Positions 25,868 through 34,953 of a stretch of DNA of 35,592 nucleotides are shown in pieces. Both the position numbers and the translations under genes were made by a program. The first letter of the stretch is position 1; every line of letters starts with the position of its first letter. The stretch covers positions 1 to 35,592 of the forward strand of contig JAUWBF010000035.1 in the NCBI GenBank assembly GCA_030601755.1, in the 5' to 3' direction. Under the pieces are notes generated by a model. It saw only the letters and a program-made list of their open reading frames with translations, was not told where the DNA came from and ran no database searches. The stretch is from Verrucomicrobiota bacterium. GTDB taxonomy: Bacteria > Verrucomicrobiota > Verrucomicrobiia > Opitutales > Opitutaceae.

Positions 25868-27496
25868 TCAGAACGCCGAGCCGTCGGCCTTGGTGCCGCA
25901 GAGGCTGACCTCAAGGCCGAGGTTGGCGGCGAGCTGGGCCTTGGTGTAGAGCGCGAGGTCGGCTTCCTTGGCGCTGTTCGCGTAGACGACCTGGATGTGG
26001 TTGGACTTGTGGCGGGCCATCATGGCCTCGCGGTCGACGCCGTAGGTGACGGCGTGCATGATCGGCCATTGAACCGTCGTCTCTTTCCAGCGGCGGTCGG
26101 TCTCGGCCTGCGGGAGCTCGATGACCTTGGCGCGGCCGAGGTCCATCTTGAGCTTGCCGTTCTCAACAAAAACGCGGCTCCAGACGATCTCGCCCTTCTT
26201 GGCGATGCCGCGGAGGGTGCCGCCGCCGAGGCGGAAATACATGCCTGGCTGGCGGAGCGAGTCGGAACCGGCCCAGCCGCCGATGTGGTGCGCGGGCGGG
26301 GCGCTGCCGGAGATGAGGAACACCCAGACGTAGTCGGACGTGGTGCCGCTTTGGTCCCAATCGCCCCAACGCAGGTCGTGGAGCGTGTTCTCGACGGGCT
26401 GGCCGAGGGCCTTGTGCACGCGATAGGTGAAGAGGCCGTCGAGGCCGGCGCACTCGTCGACTTCGTTGAAGTGCGGGATGGGCTCGTCGGCGCGGATGAC
26501 CTTGCCGTCGGCGCCCTTGACCGGGGGACGGTCGCTGTTGTTGAGCGTGCCCTCGACGAGGTCGGAGGCGGGCAGGAGGTCCTTGAGGCCCTGCTGGTAT
26601 TGGATGCCGATGGTTTCGCAGCCGAATTCGTCGGCGATGCGCACGGCGGCGATGTAGGTCTTGCACTGCCAGAGGACCTGGGCCTCGGTGAGTTCGGTGG
26701 CCTCGTCCTTGCCGAAGTGGAACTTGAGACCCTTCTTCTGATACCACTTGAAGACGGCCTGCGCGTCCTCGTCGGAGACTTGGGTGGCGCCGTAGTAGAG
26801 GGCGGACTGGGAGAGGCGCTCCTTGTAGACGCCGGTCTGGAAGAGGAGTTCGTCGGGGATGATGGCGTTATACATGCCCATGCAGCCTTCGTCGAAGACG
26901 CCCATGATGGACTTCTTCACGCGGAGCTCGTCGGCGAGCTTCTTGGCAAGGGCCTTGGCCTTGGCGGGCACGGTGGTCTTGGCTAGGGGCTTGACGTGAG
27001 AGACCTTGTGCTTGGCGGAGCCGGTCTTGAGCCAGTCGGCGAGTTTGCCGAGGAAGTAGTCGTCGTCGAAGTTGTCGCTCCAGAGGGTGGAGTATTTGAC
27101 GCCGGCCTTGGTGAGGCCGCCGTTGAGGTTGAGCATGCCGACGAGGCCGGGCCAGGTGCCGGACCAGTTGGCGACGGTGAGGATCGGGCCGCGGTGCGAG
27201 ATGAGGCCGTGGAGGATGTGGTGCGAGTATTGCCAGACGGCCTCGGCGACGATGATGGGGGAGTCGGGGTTGATGCCGGCGAAGACTTCCATGCCCTCCT
27301 TTTGCGAGGAGATGAAGCCGTGCTTCACGTCGGCCTTGTAGCCGTGGGCGCGCACGAGCTTGTGGCCGAGCTTGGCGACGGCTGCCGTGAGGGACTTTTC
27401 CATTTCCTGCTGGGCGGCCCAGCAGACGGCGTTGGCGGAGTGACGCAGATCGCCGTTGGCGATGAGGACGACGGTGTTTTTCGGAGGTTTGGGCAT
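25868..27496 (-). CDS. L-fucose isomerase-like protein
   Basis: The 542-residue cytosolic protein shows FucI/AraA-fold features: an N-terminal half with [17 protein letters not shown] and [20 protein letters not shown], then [32 protein letters not shown] (204-235), [36 protein letters not shown] and the C-terminal [15 protein letters not shown]. Fucose isomerases are metal-dependent aldose-ketose isomerases converting L-fucose to L-fuculose and also D-arabinose. The length is somewhat below the ~590 of E. coli FucI. I start at ATG 27496; the open frame further upstream is Pro/Arg-rich leader-like sequence that contains the promoter. Divergence from an AraC regulator suggests sugar-dependent control. 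The exact substrate (fucose, rhamnose-like or arabinose) is open. A decayed 3' copy lies at 3015-3179. Confidence 0.85.
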   Translation of the reverse strand: MPKPPKNTVVLIANGDLRHSANAVCWAAQQEMEKSLTAAVAKLGHKLVRAHGYKADVKHGFISSQKEGMEVFAGINPDSPIIVAEAVWQYSHHILHGLISHRGPILTVANWSGTWPGLVGMLNLNGGLTKAGVKYSTLWSDNFDDDYFLGKLADWLKTGSAKHKVSHVKPLAKTTVPAKAKALAKKLADELRVKKSIMGVFDEGCMGMYNAIIPDELLFQTGVYKERLSQSALYYGATQVSDEDAQAVFKWYQKKGLKFHFGKDEATELTEAQVLWQCKTYIAAVRIADEFGCETIGIQYQQGLKDLLPASDLVEGTLNNSDRPPVKGADGKVIRADEPIPHFNEVDECAGLDGLFTYRVHKALGQPVENTLHDLRWGDWDQSGTTSDYVWVFLISGSAPPAHHIGGWAGSDSLRQPGMYFRLGGGTLRGIAKKGEIVWSRVFVENGKLKMDLGRAKVIELPQAETDRRWKETTVQWPIMHAVTYGVDREAMMARHKSNHIQVVYANSAKEADLALYTKAQLAANLGLEVSLCGTKADGSAF

Positions 27497-27566
27497 GGTG
27501 AGGAAGGGACGGGGTTGTGGGGCTAGAGATTTTCGGCGCGTGGCCGGTGGGTTTGGGGGAGCGTCG

Positions 27567-27572
27567 ATTATA
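27567..27572 (-). promoter_or_regulatory. Putative -10 box of the isomerase-like gene
   Basis: The minus strand reads TATAAT, a perfect consensus -10 hexamer, about 70 bases upstream of the isomerase ATG. No good -35 is visible, as expected for an activator-dependent promoter. On the plus strand the same AT-rich patch reads TATACT and could serve the AraC gene. Confidence 0.4.
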
Positions 27573-27594
27573 CTCTCGCGGACGGTGGCGGGAA

Positions 27595-27624
27595 ATGGAT
27601 AAAGAGGGCTCATCCATGGATAAA
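27595..27624 (+). promoter_or_regulatory. 21-bp-spaced direct repeat, possible AraC-type binding site
   Basis: ATGGATAAA occurs at 27595-27603 and 27616-27624, start-to-start distance 21 bp. AraC-family proteins often bind direct half-sites spaced about two helical turns. The repeat flanks the isomerase promoter and covers both possible starts of the AraC gene. Confidence 0.35.
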
Positions 27625-28491
27625 ATCGGCAAGTCGGAGGCGGAGGCGCTGCTGTCGCGGCAGGTGAGCGGGACACGGTATTTTTTCCTGAACCTCGCGC
27701 CGGCGACGGGTGGTGTGGAGTTGGCGTTGGGCGGGCGCGAGCGTTGCAATCCTGACTACGAGATCCGTCGGCGCGGCTACGCGTATTTCGGCCTCGAATA
27801 CGTCGCGGAGGGCGCGGGCGAGGCGGAGCTGGACGGGGAGCGGCATGCGTTGCGGGCGGGCAGCGTGTTCGCCTACGCGCCGAGCACGCGGTGCGTGATG
27901 CGCACGGACCCGACGCGTCCGATGTTGAAGTATTTTTTGTGTCTGTCGGGTCGCGACGCGGCCAAGCGGCTCAAGCGTGCGGGCGTGGCACCGGGCGAGG
28001 CGCGGGTGCTGGCGGCGCACGCGGAGATCCGGAGTGTGGTCGAGGACCTGGTGCGCGAGGGGCAGCGGTCGGGCGGGCTGACGCGGGCGATCTGCGCGCA
28101 GTTGTTGGAGCTGTTGCTGCTGAAGGTCGAGGACGCGGCGGGCGCGGCCGCGCAGGGCGATCCGGCGGAGGCGAATTTTCAACGGTGCAAGGCGCTGATC
28201 GACGCGGAGGCCGAGCGGTTGTCGACGCTGCGCGAGATCGCGGCGGCGGTGGGCTTGGAGGAGTCGAGCGTGTGCCGGCTTTTTCGGCGGTATCACGACG
28301 CGAGTCCTTACCAGTATCTGTTGCGTCGAAAGATGAACCTCGCGGCGGCGTTCTTGGTCGAGGGCCGCGGCCGGGTGAAGGAGGCGGCGCAGCGGGTGGG
28401 CTTCGCGGACCCGTATCATTTCTCGCGGTGCTTTAAGAGCGTGCACGGCGTGGCGCCGAGCGAATTGTTGAAGCACGGGGCGAGGGAGTAG
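27616..28491 (+). CDS. AraC-family transcriptional regulator
   Basis: The 291-residue protein has an N-terminal cupin-like sensor ([39 protein letters not shown]) and a C-terminal double helix-turn-helix at about residues 190-288: [46 protein letters not shown] and [32 protein letters not shown]. The start at 27616 is favoured by AGAGGG just upstream; ATG 27595 in the same frame gives MDKEGSS plus the same protein. It is divergent from the isomerase-like gene and most likely activates it on sensing the sugar. Confidence 0.9.
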   Translation: MDKIGKSEAEALLSRQVSGTRYFFLNLAPATGGVELALGGRERCNPDYEIRRRGYAYFGLEYVAEGAGEAELDGERHALRAGSVFAYAPSTRCVMRTDPTRPMLKYFLCLSGRDAAKRLKRAGVAPGEARVLAAHAEIRSVVEDLVREGQRSGGLTRAICAQLLELLLLKVEDAAGAAAQGDPAEANFQRCKALIDAEAERLSTLREIAAAVGLEESSVCRLFRRYHDASPYQYLLRRKMNLAAAFLVEGRGRVKEAAQRVGFADPYHFSRCFKSVHGVAPSELLKHGARE

Positions 28492-28555
28492 GGCGGGCGA
28501 AGGCGTGGGGGCGAGACCTGATGGGTGGGCCGTTATTATCCGCACTGCCGGCGGA

Positions 28556-28584
28556 CAAAGAGTAACCTAATGGGTTACTCTTTG
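28556..28584. promoter_or_regulatory. 29-bp AT-rich palindrome upstream of cydAB
   Basis: CAAAGAGTAACC (28556-28567) and GGTTACTCTTTG (28573-28584) are perfect 12-base arms around a 5-base loop. It lies between the AraC stop (28491) and the oxidase start (28703). No T-run follows on either strand, so an operator is as likely as a terminator. Confidence 0.55.
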
Positions 28585-28600
28585 CGAATGGGCGACGAGG

Positions 28601-28637
28601 GGGCGTCGGGGTAATGGCGGGGGGCGTCGGGGTTAAT
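28601..28637 (+). repeat. Direct repeat GGGCGTCGGGGTAAT with 21-bp spacing
   Basis: GGGCGTCGGGGTAAT (28601-28615) and GGGCGTCGGGGTTAAT (28622-28637) start 21 bp apart, two helical turns, 66-100 bp upstream of cydA. It may be a pair of activator half-sites for the oxidase operon. Confidence 0.45.
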
Positions 28638-28702
28638 ACTTGGCGACGAAGTGGCCGGGTGACTTGAGGGGGCGCTCGGAGGGGCGCAGGGTTGGCGCGA
28701 GC

Positions 28703-30022
28703 ATGGACGATCTTCTCGCAGCCCGGGCCACCATGGCGTTCTCGCTGGGGTTCCACATCATCTTCGCCGCGATCGGCATGACGATGCCGTTCTTCATGTC
28801 GGCGGCGCACTGGCTGTATTTGAAACGTGGAGACGAGGATTGCCTGCGGTTGACGAAGATGTGGATGAAGGGCGTGGCGATCCTGTTCGCGGTGGGAGCG
28901 GTGTCGGGCACGGTGCTGTCGTTCGAGCTGGGGTTGTTGTGGCCGGGGTTCATGCGGCACGCGGGGGCGATCTTCGGCATGCCGTTTTCGTGGGAGGGCA
29001 CGGCGTTCTTTCTGGAGGCGGTGGCGATCGGGTTGTTCCTCTACGGCTGGGGGCGGATGAACCGCTGGGTGCACTGGGCGACGGGCCTGGTGGTGGGGTT
29101 GTCGGGGTTCGCATCGGGGGTCTTCGTGGTGGCGGCGAACGCGTGGATGAACGCGCCGGCGGGTTTTGATTGGGTCGACGGGCAGGCGATCAACGTCGAT
29201 CCGGTGGCGGCGATGTTCAACCGGGCGTGGTTGCACCAGAGTCTGCACATGCAGCTGGCGGCGTTGCAGGCGGTGGGTTTCGCGGTGGGCGGCATCCACG
29301 CGGTGCTGTGGCTGCGGGGGCGGGCGCCGGGGCTGAACCTGAAGGCGTTCAAGATCGCGATGACGTTCGGCGCGGCGGCGGCGATCGCGCAACCGTTCGC
29401 GGGTCACTTCGCGGGTCAACGGGTGGCGGAGTTGCAGCCGGCGAAGCTGGCGGCGATGGAGGGGCACTTCGTGACGGGCACGCGGGCGCCGCTCTACATT
29501 GGCGGGATTCCGGACGTGGAGTCGCGCACGATGCGGTGGGGCGTGCCGTTGCCGGGGTTGCTGAGTTTCGTGGCGCACGATGATTTCGACGCGGAGGTGA
29601 TCGGCCTGGATCGGTTTCCCGAGGAGGACTGGCCGCCGGTGGTGGTGGTGCACGTGGCGTTTCAGATCATGGTGGCGATCGGCACGGTGATGGCGGCGCT
29701 GGGGGTGTTGTTTTTCCTGTTTTGGAGAAAGGGGCGGTTTCCGCGCTGGTTTCTGTGGCTGCTGGGCGGGGCGATTCCGCTGGGCATGATCGCGATCGAG
29801 GCGGGCTGGGTGGTGACGGAGGTGGGGCGACAGCCGTGGATCATCTACGGGATCATGCGCACGGAGGACTCGGTGACGCCGGTGCCGGGCATGGTTTACC
29901 ATTTTTGGCTGTTTCTGGTGCTGTATGTGTCGCTGGCGTTGACGACGGTGTGGTTGTTGCGGCGGCAGATCATGGCGGCGCAGGATGAGCGGGGCCGGTC
30001 GAGCGGGGGAGGTGCGTCGTGA
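28703..30022 (+). CDS. cydA: Cytochrome bd-type quinol oxidase subunit I
   Basis: The 439-residue integral membrane protein has about nine hydrophobic helices. H18 in MAFSLGFHIIFAAIGM matches the b595 heme ligand (E. coli H19). E98 and E105 in FSWEGTAFFLEA match the conserved proton-path glutamates. LHQSLHMQ (178-185) lies where the b558 ligand H186 is found, and GWVVTEVGRQPWIIYGIMRTED is the family signature. The quinol loop is short, as in CIO-type enzymes that lack the long Q-loop insert. It oxidises quinol and reduces O2 to water with high affinity. I chose ATG 28703 because homology begins there. The stop TGA overlaps the ATG of cydB by one base. Confidence 0.95.
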   Translation: MDDLLAARATMAFSLGFHIIFAAIGMTMPFFMSAAHWLYLKRGDEDCLRLTKMWMKGVAILFAVGAVSGTVLSFELGLLWPGFMRHAGAIFGMPFSWEGTAFFLEAVAIGLFLYGWGRMNRWVHWATGLVVGLSGFASGVFVVAANAWMNAPAGFDWVDGQAINVDPVAAMFNRAWLHQSLHMQLAALQAVGFAVGGIHAVLWLRGRAPGLNLKAFKIAMTFGAAAAIAQPFAGHFAGQRVAELQPAKLAAMEGHFVTGTRAPLYIGGIPDVESRTMRWGVPLPGLLSFVAHDDFDAEVIGLDRFPEEDWPPVVVVHVAFQIMVAIGTVMAALGVLFFLFWRKGRFPRWFLWLLGGAIPLGMIAIEAGWVVTEVGRQPWIIYGIMRTEDSVTPVPGMVYHFWLFLVLYVSLALTTVWLLRRQIMAAQDERGRSSGGGAS

Positions 30023-31032
30023 TGATCGACGTGCTGATTTTTTTCATCGGGGCGTCGTTGCTGTTGTATGTGTTGCTGGGCGGCTCGGACTACGGGGCGG
30101 GCATCATTGAGCTGCTGCCGGCGGGGCGGCTGCGCGAAAAACAGAAGCACGTGATCAACGAGGCGATGGGGCCGGTGTGGGAGGCCAACCACATGTGGCT
30201 GATCCTGATCGTGGTGATTTTGTTCATGGGATTCCCGGTGATCTTCACGACGCTGATGGTGGCGTTGCATCTGCCGATGCTGGCGCTGCTGCTGGGCATC
30301 GTGGTGCGGGGGGCGGCGTTCACGTTTCGGCACTACGACGCGATTCAGGACGCGGGGTCGCAGCGGGTTTACACGTGGCTGTTCGGGCTCTCGAGCCTCT
30401 GGACGGCGGTGTGGCTGGGGATCATCGCGGCGAGTCTGAACCGCGGGATCATCGACCCGGAGGCGGCGGGGATTTGGGAGGCTTACGTGGCGCCGTGGTG
30501 GGGGCCGTATCCGCTGGCGGTGGGCGTCTTCGTGGCGTGCATCTTTGTTTTTCTGGCGGGCATCTACCTGATCGCGGAGACGACGGACGAGGGGTTGGCG
30601 CGGCGGTTTCGGCGGGTGGCGGCGGTGGCGAATTGCCTGGTGATCGCGTCGGGCGGGTTGGTGTTCGCGGCTTCGCTGGGCGAGCGGGAGAGCCTGCCGG
30701 CGGCGTTTCTGGAGAGTCCGGCGAGGTGGGGCACGGTGGTGCTGGCGACGTTGTTGTTCGTGGTGTTGTGGGCGTCGGTGGCGCGGCGTCGGGGCTGGTT
30801 GACGCGGGTGATCGCGGGAGGACAGGTGGGGCTGATTTTGGCGGGGTGGTTGCTGCTCTACGCGCCGAACGCGGTGACGACGGCGGCGGGGCCGCTGAGC
30901 TTTTACGAGCAGGCGGCGCCCGAGGCGACGTTGCGGCAACTGGTGTTGGCGCTGCTGATCGGCAGCGCGTTCATCTTTCCGAGCCTGTGGTTTTTGCTGC
31001 GGGTGTTCAAAATGGGCCGTCCGGAACGGTGA
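30022..31032 (+). CDS. cydB: Cytochrome bd-type quinol oxidase subunit II
   Basis: The 336-residue membrane protein has about eight helices and the subunit II signature: FFIGASLLLYVLLGGSDYGAGIIELL, EAMGPVWEANHMWLILIVVILFMGFP and RGAAFTFRHYDA. It is the structural partner of CydA; no CydX or CydDC exporter gene is visible nearby. ATG 30022 overlaps the cydA stop (TGATG) and has GGGGGAGG upstream, so translation is coupled; a GTG at 30019 would add one residue. Confidence 0.95.
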   Translation: MIDVLIFFIGASLLLYVLLGGSDYGAGIIELLPAGRLREKQKHVINEAMGPVWEANHMWLILIVVILFMGFPVIFTTLMVALHLPMLALLLGIVVRGAAFTFRHYDAIQDAGSQRVYTWLFGLSSLWTAVWLGIIAASLNRGIIDPEAAGIWEAYVAPWWGPYPLAVGVFVACIFVFLAGIYLIAETTDEGLARRFRRVAAVANCLVIASGGLVFAASLGERESLPAAFLESPARWGTVVLATLLFVVLWASVARRRGWLTRVIAGGQVGLILAGWLLLYAPNAVTTAAGPLSFYEQAAPEATLRQLVLALLIGSAFIFPSLWFLLRVFKMGRPER

Positions 31033-31139
31033 TGGGGCAGGGGAGGCGGAGACGGTTTTGTGCGGGCCGGGGGCGGGTTTGTGCTGACGGCGCGGCGCTT
31101 TGATTTTGCCGGCGAGGCGCGGGCGCGGTTGGGTGGGGC

Positions 31140-31922
31140 ATGACTCCGAAAATTGCTCTCGTCACTGGTGCCTCGCGTGGAATCGGCCGTGGCATCGCGA
31201 TCGAATTGGCCAAGGCGGGTTGCCGCGTGGCCATCAACTACGCCGGCAACGCTGCCGCCGCCGCCGAGGCGCTGGAGCTGGTCAAGGCCGCCGGTGGTGA
31301 CGGTTTCATAGTGCAGGGCGACGTGTCCGTGGCCGCCGACCGCGAGCGCATGGTCGCCGAGGTGGTGAAGCAGTTTGGCCGCATCGACCTGCTGGTGAAC
31401 AACGCCGGCGTGGCACCCAACGTGCGCGCCGACCTGCTGGAGGCGGGCGAGGAGAGCTTTGACCGCCTCTACGGCATCAACCTGAAGGGACCGTTTTTCC
31501 TGACCCAGCTCGTGGCGAAGCAGATGTTGCAGCAAGCGCCCGACGCCGAGGGCTTTCGCGGACGCGTGGTCAACATTACCTCGATCTCCGTCTACACCGC
31601 GTCGATCAACCGTGGCGACTACTGCATGGTGAAGGCCGGCCTCGCGATGATGACCAAGCTCTTCGCCGACCGTTTGGCCAACGACGGCATCAACGTCTAC
31701 GAGATCCGTCCCGGTGTCATCGCGACCGACATGACCGGCGCGGTGAAGGCCAAATACGACAAACTCATTCTCGAGGACGAGCGCGGCATCACGCCGATCC
31801 GCCGCTGGGGCAAGCCCGAGGACATCGGTCGCGCCGTGCGCGCCATCGCCGAGGACCGCTTCCCGTTCACGACGGGCACCGCGTTCGACGTGGACGGCGG
31901 TTTTCATCTGCAACGCCTCTGA
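31140..31922 (+). CDS. SDR-family oxidoreductase, 3-ketoacyl-ACP reductase-like (FabG homologue)
   Basis: The 260-residue classical short-chain dehydrogenase has the cofactor motif TGASRGIG (9-16), LLVNNAG, and the catalytic S148/S150 with Y161-x-x-x-K165 (DYCMVKAG). It ends with [11 protein letters not shown], typical of FabG-like enzymes. NADP(H) use is suggested by the Arg in the glycine motif. It could be a fatty-acid FabG or a sugar/polyol dehydrogenase; a stand-alone gene in a catabolic neighbourhood argues for caution. A strong terminator follows. Confidence 0.88.
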   Translation: MTPKIALVTGASRGIGRGIAIELAKAGCRVAINYAGNAAAAAEALELVKAAGGDGFIVQGDVSVAADRERMVAEVVKQFGRIDLLVNNAGVAPNVRADLLEAGEESFDRLYGINLKGPFFLTQLVAKQMLQQAPDAEGFRGRVVNITSISVYTASINRGDYCMVKAGLAMMTKLFADRLANDGINVYEIRPGVIATDMTGAVKAKYDKLILEDERGITPIRRWGKPEDIGRAVRAIAEDRFPFTTGTAFDVDGGFHLQRL

Positions 31923-31964
31923 GTCTGCCGCTCCGGCCCGACAGCCCGCGCCAATTCACCCATG

Positions 31965-31995
31965 CGCCTCCCGCTTTCGCGGGAGGCGTTTTTTT
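31965..31995 (+). terminator. Rho-independent terminator after the SDR gene
   Basis: A 10-bp stem CGCCTCCCGC (31965-31974) with GCGGGAGGCG (31979-31988) has the loop TTTC and is followed by seven T (31989-31995). Confidence 0.92.
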
Positions 31996-32150
31996 GGCGC
32001 GGTTCGCCCTCGGAGCATTGGCGGAGGGTGTGGAGTGGCGTTGCGGTAGCGGGGCCGGCGGCCGGCGGCTGACGGAGAGGCGGATTGGCGGTGTAGTGGT
32101 GTAGTCCGGGGCGGTGGTGGGGAGGGCGGCGTCCCGCAGGACGATTTTGG

Positions 32151-32178
32151 GCATATCTTGTCCTGCCCGCATATCTTG
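32151..32178 (+). repeat. Direct repeat GCATATCTTG, 18-bp period
   Basis: GCATATCTTG occurs at 32151-32160 and 32169-32178 in the 475-bp gap between the SDR gene and the ribonucleotide reductase gene. Function is unknown. The part between the terminator and this repeat (31996-32150) shows nothing I recognise. Confidence 0.4.
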
Positions 32179-32224
32179 CCCCCCTTTTGCCTCGGTGGGG
32201 TAAAGCGAGGTTAATACATGCCGT

Positions 32225-32270
32225 GCACCACAGGTTGTGGTTTGATGTTTTCTGAGCGCTATATGTGGTG
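32225..32270. promoter_or_regulatory. NrdR-box-like pair and possible promoter of the ribonucleotide reductase gene
   Basis: Site 1 contains ACCACA-GGT-TGTGGT (32227-32241), a perfect inverted repeat. Site 2, GCGCTATATGTGGTG (32256-32270), matches the published NrdR-box consensus ACACTATATATAGTG at 11 of 15 positions by eye. Their centres are about 30 bp apart, near the ~31-bp spacing of tandem NrdR boxes. TTGTGG (32235-32240) and TATATG (32260-32265) could be a -35/-10 pair with a 19-bp spacer overlapped by both sites. Confidence 0.45.
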
Positions 32271-32273
32271 GTT

Positions 32274-32304
32274 TTTGTTCGTTATTTGTTCGTCATTTCG
32301 TCCG
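32274..32304 (+). repeat. Tandem 11-bp repeats in the ribonucleotide reductase leader
   Basis: TTTGTTCGTTA (32274-32284) and TTTGTTCGTCA (32285-32295) are adjacent 11-bp units followed by a partial third unit (TTTCGTCCG). They lie just downstream of the NrdR-box-like pair, within the probable 5' UTR. Confidence 0.5.
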
Positions 32305-32397
32305 CCGGAACCACTTCTCCCACCCCGTCTCGAGAGGTTCCGGTGAAGGACCGTCGTTACCCCATTTATCTACCACCAACCGCCCTGCACAATTCCC

Positions 32398-34953
32398 ATG
32401 AATTCCTCCACTCTTGAGTTAACCTCCTCCACCAACGTCTTGGCCGGCGAGCCTCTGCGCGCTGAAGCCACCTCGTCGCGTCTCACCGGCGCGCAGGTTC
32501 TGACCCGGGCAATCCCGGCCGACCAACGCCTCGTCATCAAACGCGACGGCAGCAAGGTCCGCTTCGATCTCAACAAGGTCACCCGTGCCATCGCCTTGGC
32601 CTTCCACGAGGTGCGGGTCGGGGCCGTCGCCAATCCCTATCGCGACGACATGCTCGCCTGCTTCGGCCTCAACGGCGACGACTTCGGCCAAGTCGTGCGC
32701 ATCGCTGAAGGCGTTTCCCAGATGCTCGAACTTCACTACCGCGACGGTCGCCACCCCGGCATTGAGCAAGTTCAGGACGCCGCCGAGAAAGCCATCGCCG
32801 CCGCCGGCTTCTGGGACGAGGCCCGCGCCTACATGCTCTACCGCGCGCGCCACGCCGAGCGCCGCCTCGCCCACTACGAGGACAACGGCCTCGCCGACTA
32901 CATCTCGATGGCCAAATACGCCCGTTACCGCCCGGAGCTCGGTCGCCGCGAGATCTTCACCGAAGGCGTCGACCGCGTCTGCGAGATGCACCTGACCTTC
33001 TTCGCCGACAAGCTCGACCGCCGCCTGCCCTCCGCCGGCGACCTTTCCGCGGATGTCGCCGAGCTGGCCGGCTCCAACCGCGACCTCCTCACCGGTCAAC
33101 TCGCCGGCAAACCCCTGCGCGACATCATCCGCGCCGCCTTTGCCCAAGTCGCCGCCAAGCGCGTCCTGCCCAGCATGCGCTCCATGCAGTTCGGCGGTGA
33201 GGCGATCCTCACCAACCACAGCCGCATGTTCAACTGCAGCTTCTCCAACGTCGACCGCGTGGCCTTTTTCCGGGAGTATTTTTACCTGCTGCTCAGCGGC
33301 TGCGGCGTCGGCTTCTCCGTGCAAAAACACCACATCGCGCTTCTCCCGCCGCTGCCCCCGCGCCTCCCAGAGCACGACCTGCCCGTCTGGCATTACCACG
33401 TCGCCGACACCATCGAAGGCTGGTCCGACGCGCTCGACGCCCTCTTCACCGCCTTCTACGAAGGCAAAAAAATCGAGTTCGACTACTCCGCCATCCGTCC
33501 CCGCGGCGCCCCCCTCCGGACCTCCGGCGGCAAGGCCCCCGGCCACCTCCCGCTCAAAAAAGCCCTGCGCAAGGTCGAGCACATCCTCGAGCACGCCGCC
33601 GGCCGCGCCCTGCGCTCCATCGAGGTCTACGACATCAACATGTTCATCGCCAAGGCCGTGCTCGCCGGCGGCATCCGCCGCTCGGCCACCATCTGCCTCT
33701 TCTCTCCCGACGACGAGGAGATGATGAACGCCAAGACCGGCGACTGGTTCGACAAACATCCCCAGCGCTCCGCCTCCAACAACTCCGCCGTGCTTCCCCG
33801 CGGCGAGGAAAACGCCGTCCACTTCCGCAAGCTCTTCAAGGCCCAGCAGGAGTTCGGCGAACCTGGCTTCTACTTCTGCGATCACCCCGACGCCGGTTGC
33901 AACCCCTGCGCCGAGATCGCCCTCCTTCCCGTCGTCGACTGGGAACTCAGCGAAGCCGAGACCGCCCGCCTCTACGCCGACGGCTACTCCGGCGAACTCC
34001 CCGGCACCGCCCGCCTCTCCGGCTTCCAGCACTGCAACCTCACCACCATCAACGGCCGCGCCGCCGTCACCGAGCAGGAGTTTTACGCCGCCTGTCTGCA
34101 CGCCGCCGTCATCGGCACCCTCCAGGCCGCCTACACCCACATGCCCTACCTCGGGCCTGTCACCAAACTCATCAACGAGCACGACTCCCTCCTCGGCGTT
34201 TCCATCTGCGGCTTCATGGACAACCCCGGCATCCTCCTCGATCCCGACATCCTCACTCGCGGCGCCCGCCTCGCCCGCGCCGCCAACCGCTGGCTCGCCG
34301 GTCTCATCGGCATCGCGCCCGCCGCCAAGCTCACCACCTGCAAACCCGAAGGCACCGCCTCCCTCCTGCTCAACGCCGCCTCCGGCATTCACCCGCACCA
34401 CGCCCGCCGCTACTTCCGCCGCGTCCAGGCCAACCGCAAGGAACCCGTCTACGTGCACTTCAAGGCGACCAATCCCCAGATGACCGAAGTTTCCGTCTAC
34501 AGCCCCGACACCGACGACGTCATCGCCTTCCCCGTCGAGGCCCCCGCCAACGCCATTCTCCGCAAGGACCTCACCGCCACCCAATTTCTCCGCATCGTGC
34601 GCCTCGTGCAGGAAGCCTGGGTCATCCCCGGCGGAGATCGCGCCTCCCGTTCGCCCGACCTCCACCACAACGTCTCCAACACCTGCACCGTGCGCGAGGA
34701 CGAGTGGACCGAGGTCGCCGACTTCATTTGGTCCAACCGCACCTACTTCACCGGCATTTCGCTCCTGCAGGAAGCCGGCGACAAAGCCTACCGCCAGGCT
34801 CCTCGCGAGGAAGTGGTCTCCGAGGCCGATGTCGCCCGCTGGAACACCCTCCGTCCCCGCGTCGTGGATTATCGCACCATGCACGAGGCCACCGACGAGA
34901 CCAACCTCAAGGAAGTCGTCGCCTGCGCCGGCGGAGCCTGTGAACTGCGCTGA
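32398..34953 (+). CDS. nrdJ: Adenosylcobalamin-dependent (class II) ribonucleotide reductase
   Basis: The 851-residue enzyme reduces ribonucleotides to deoxyribonucleotides using B12 to make a thiyl radical. Residues ~40-135 form an ATP-cone allosteric domain (RLVIKRDGSKVRFDLNKVTRAIALAF). RMFNCSFSNVD carries redox C280, GCNPCAEI carries radical cysteine C504 with N502 and E506, HCNLTTIN carries partner C546, and the end CAGGACELR (C843, C848) is the reductant-shuttling pair of monomeric NrdJ. LSGCGVGFSVQKHHI is typical of class II monomers. About 30 residues lie between NPCAEI and CNL, where most members have roughly ten. No small-subunit gene is seen, as expected for class II. The start has no Shine-Dalgarno site. 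Confidence 0.92.
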   Translation: MNSSTLELTSSTNVLAGEPLRAEATSSRLTGAQVLTRAIPADQRLVIKRDGSKVRFDLNKVTRAIALAFHEVRVGAVANPYRDDMLACFGLNGDDFGQVVRIAEGVSQMLELHYRDGRHPGIEQVQDAAEKAIAAAGFWDEARAYMLYRARHAERRLAHYEDNGLADYISMAKYARYRPELGRREIFTEGVDRVCEMHLTFFADKLDRRLPSAGDLSADVAELAGSNRDLLTGQLAGKPLRDIIRAAFAQVAAKRVLPSMRSMQFGGEAILTNHSRMFNCSFSNVDRVAFFREYFYLLLSGCGVGFSVQKHHIALLPPLPPRLPEHDLPVWHYHVADTIEGWSDALDALFTAFYEGKKIEFDYSAIRPRGAPLRTSGGKAPGHLPLKKALRKVEHILEHAAGRALRSIEVYDINMFIAKAVLAGGIRRSATICLFSPDDEEMMNAKTGDWFDKHPQRSASNNSAVLPRGEENAVHFRKLFKAQQEFGEPGFYFCDHPDAGCNPCAEIALLPVVDWELSEAETARLYADGYSGELPGTARLSGFQHCNLTTINGRAAVTEQEFYAACLHAAVIGTLQAAYTHMPYLGPVTKLINEHDSLLGVSICGFMDNPGILLDPDILTRGARLARAANRWLAGLIGIAPAAKLTTCKPEGTASLLLNAASGIHPHHARRYFRRVQANRKEPVYVHFKATNPQMTEVSVYSPDTDDVIAFPVEAPANAILRKDLTATQFLRIVRLVQEAWVIPGGDRASRSPDLHHNVSNTCTVREDEWTEVADFIWSNRTYFTGISLLQEAGDKAYRQAPREEVVSEADVARWNTLRPRVVDYRTMHEATDETNLKEVVACAGGACELR

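Noticed and set aside
31996-32397. Cobalamin riboswitch upstream of the B12-dependent reductase
   Set aside because: The expected B12 box (GCCACTG-like) and the conserved core were not found; only a weak GGTGAAGGACC resemblance near 32340.
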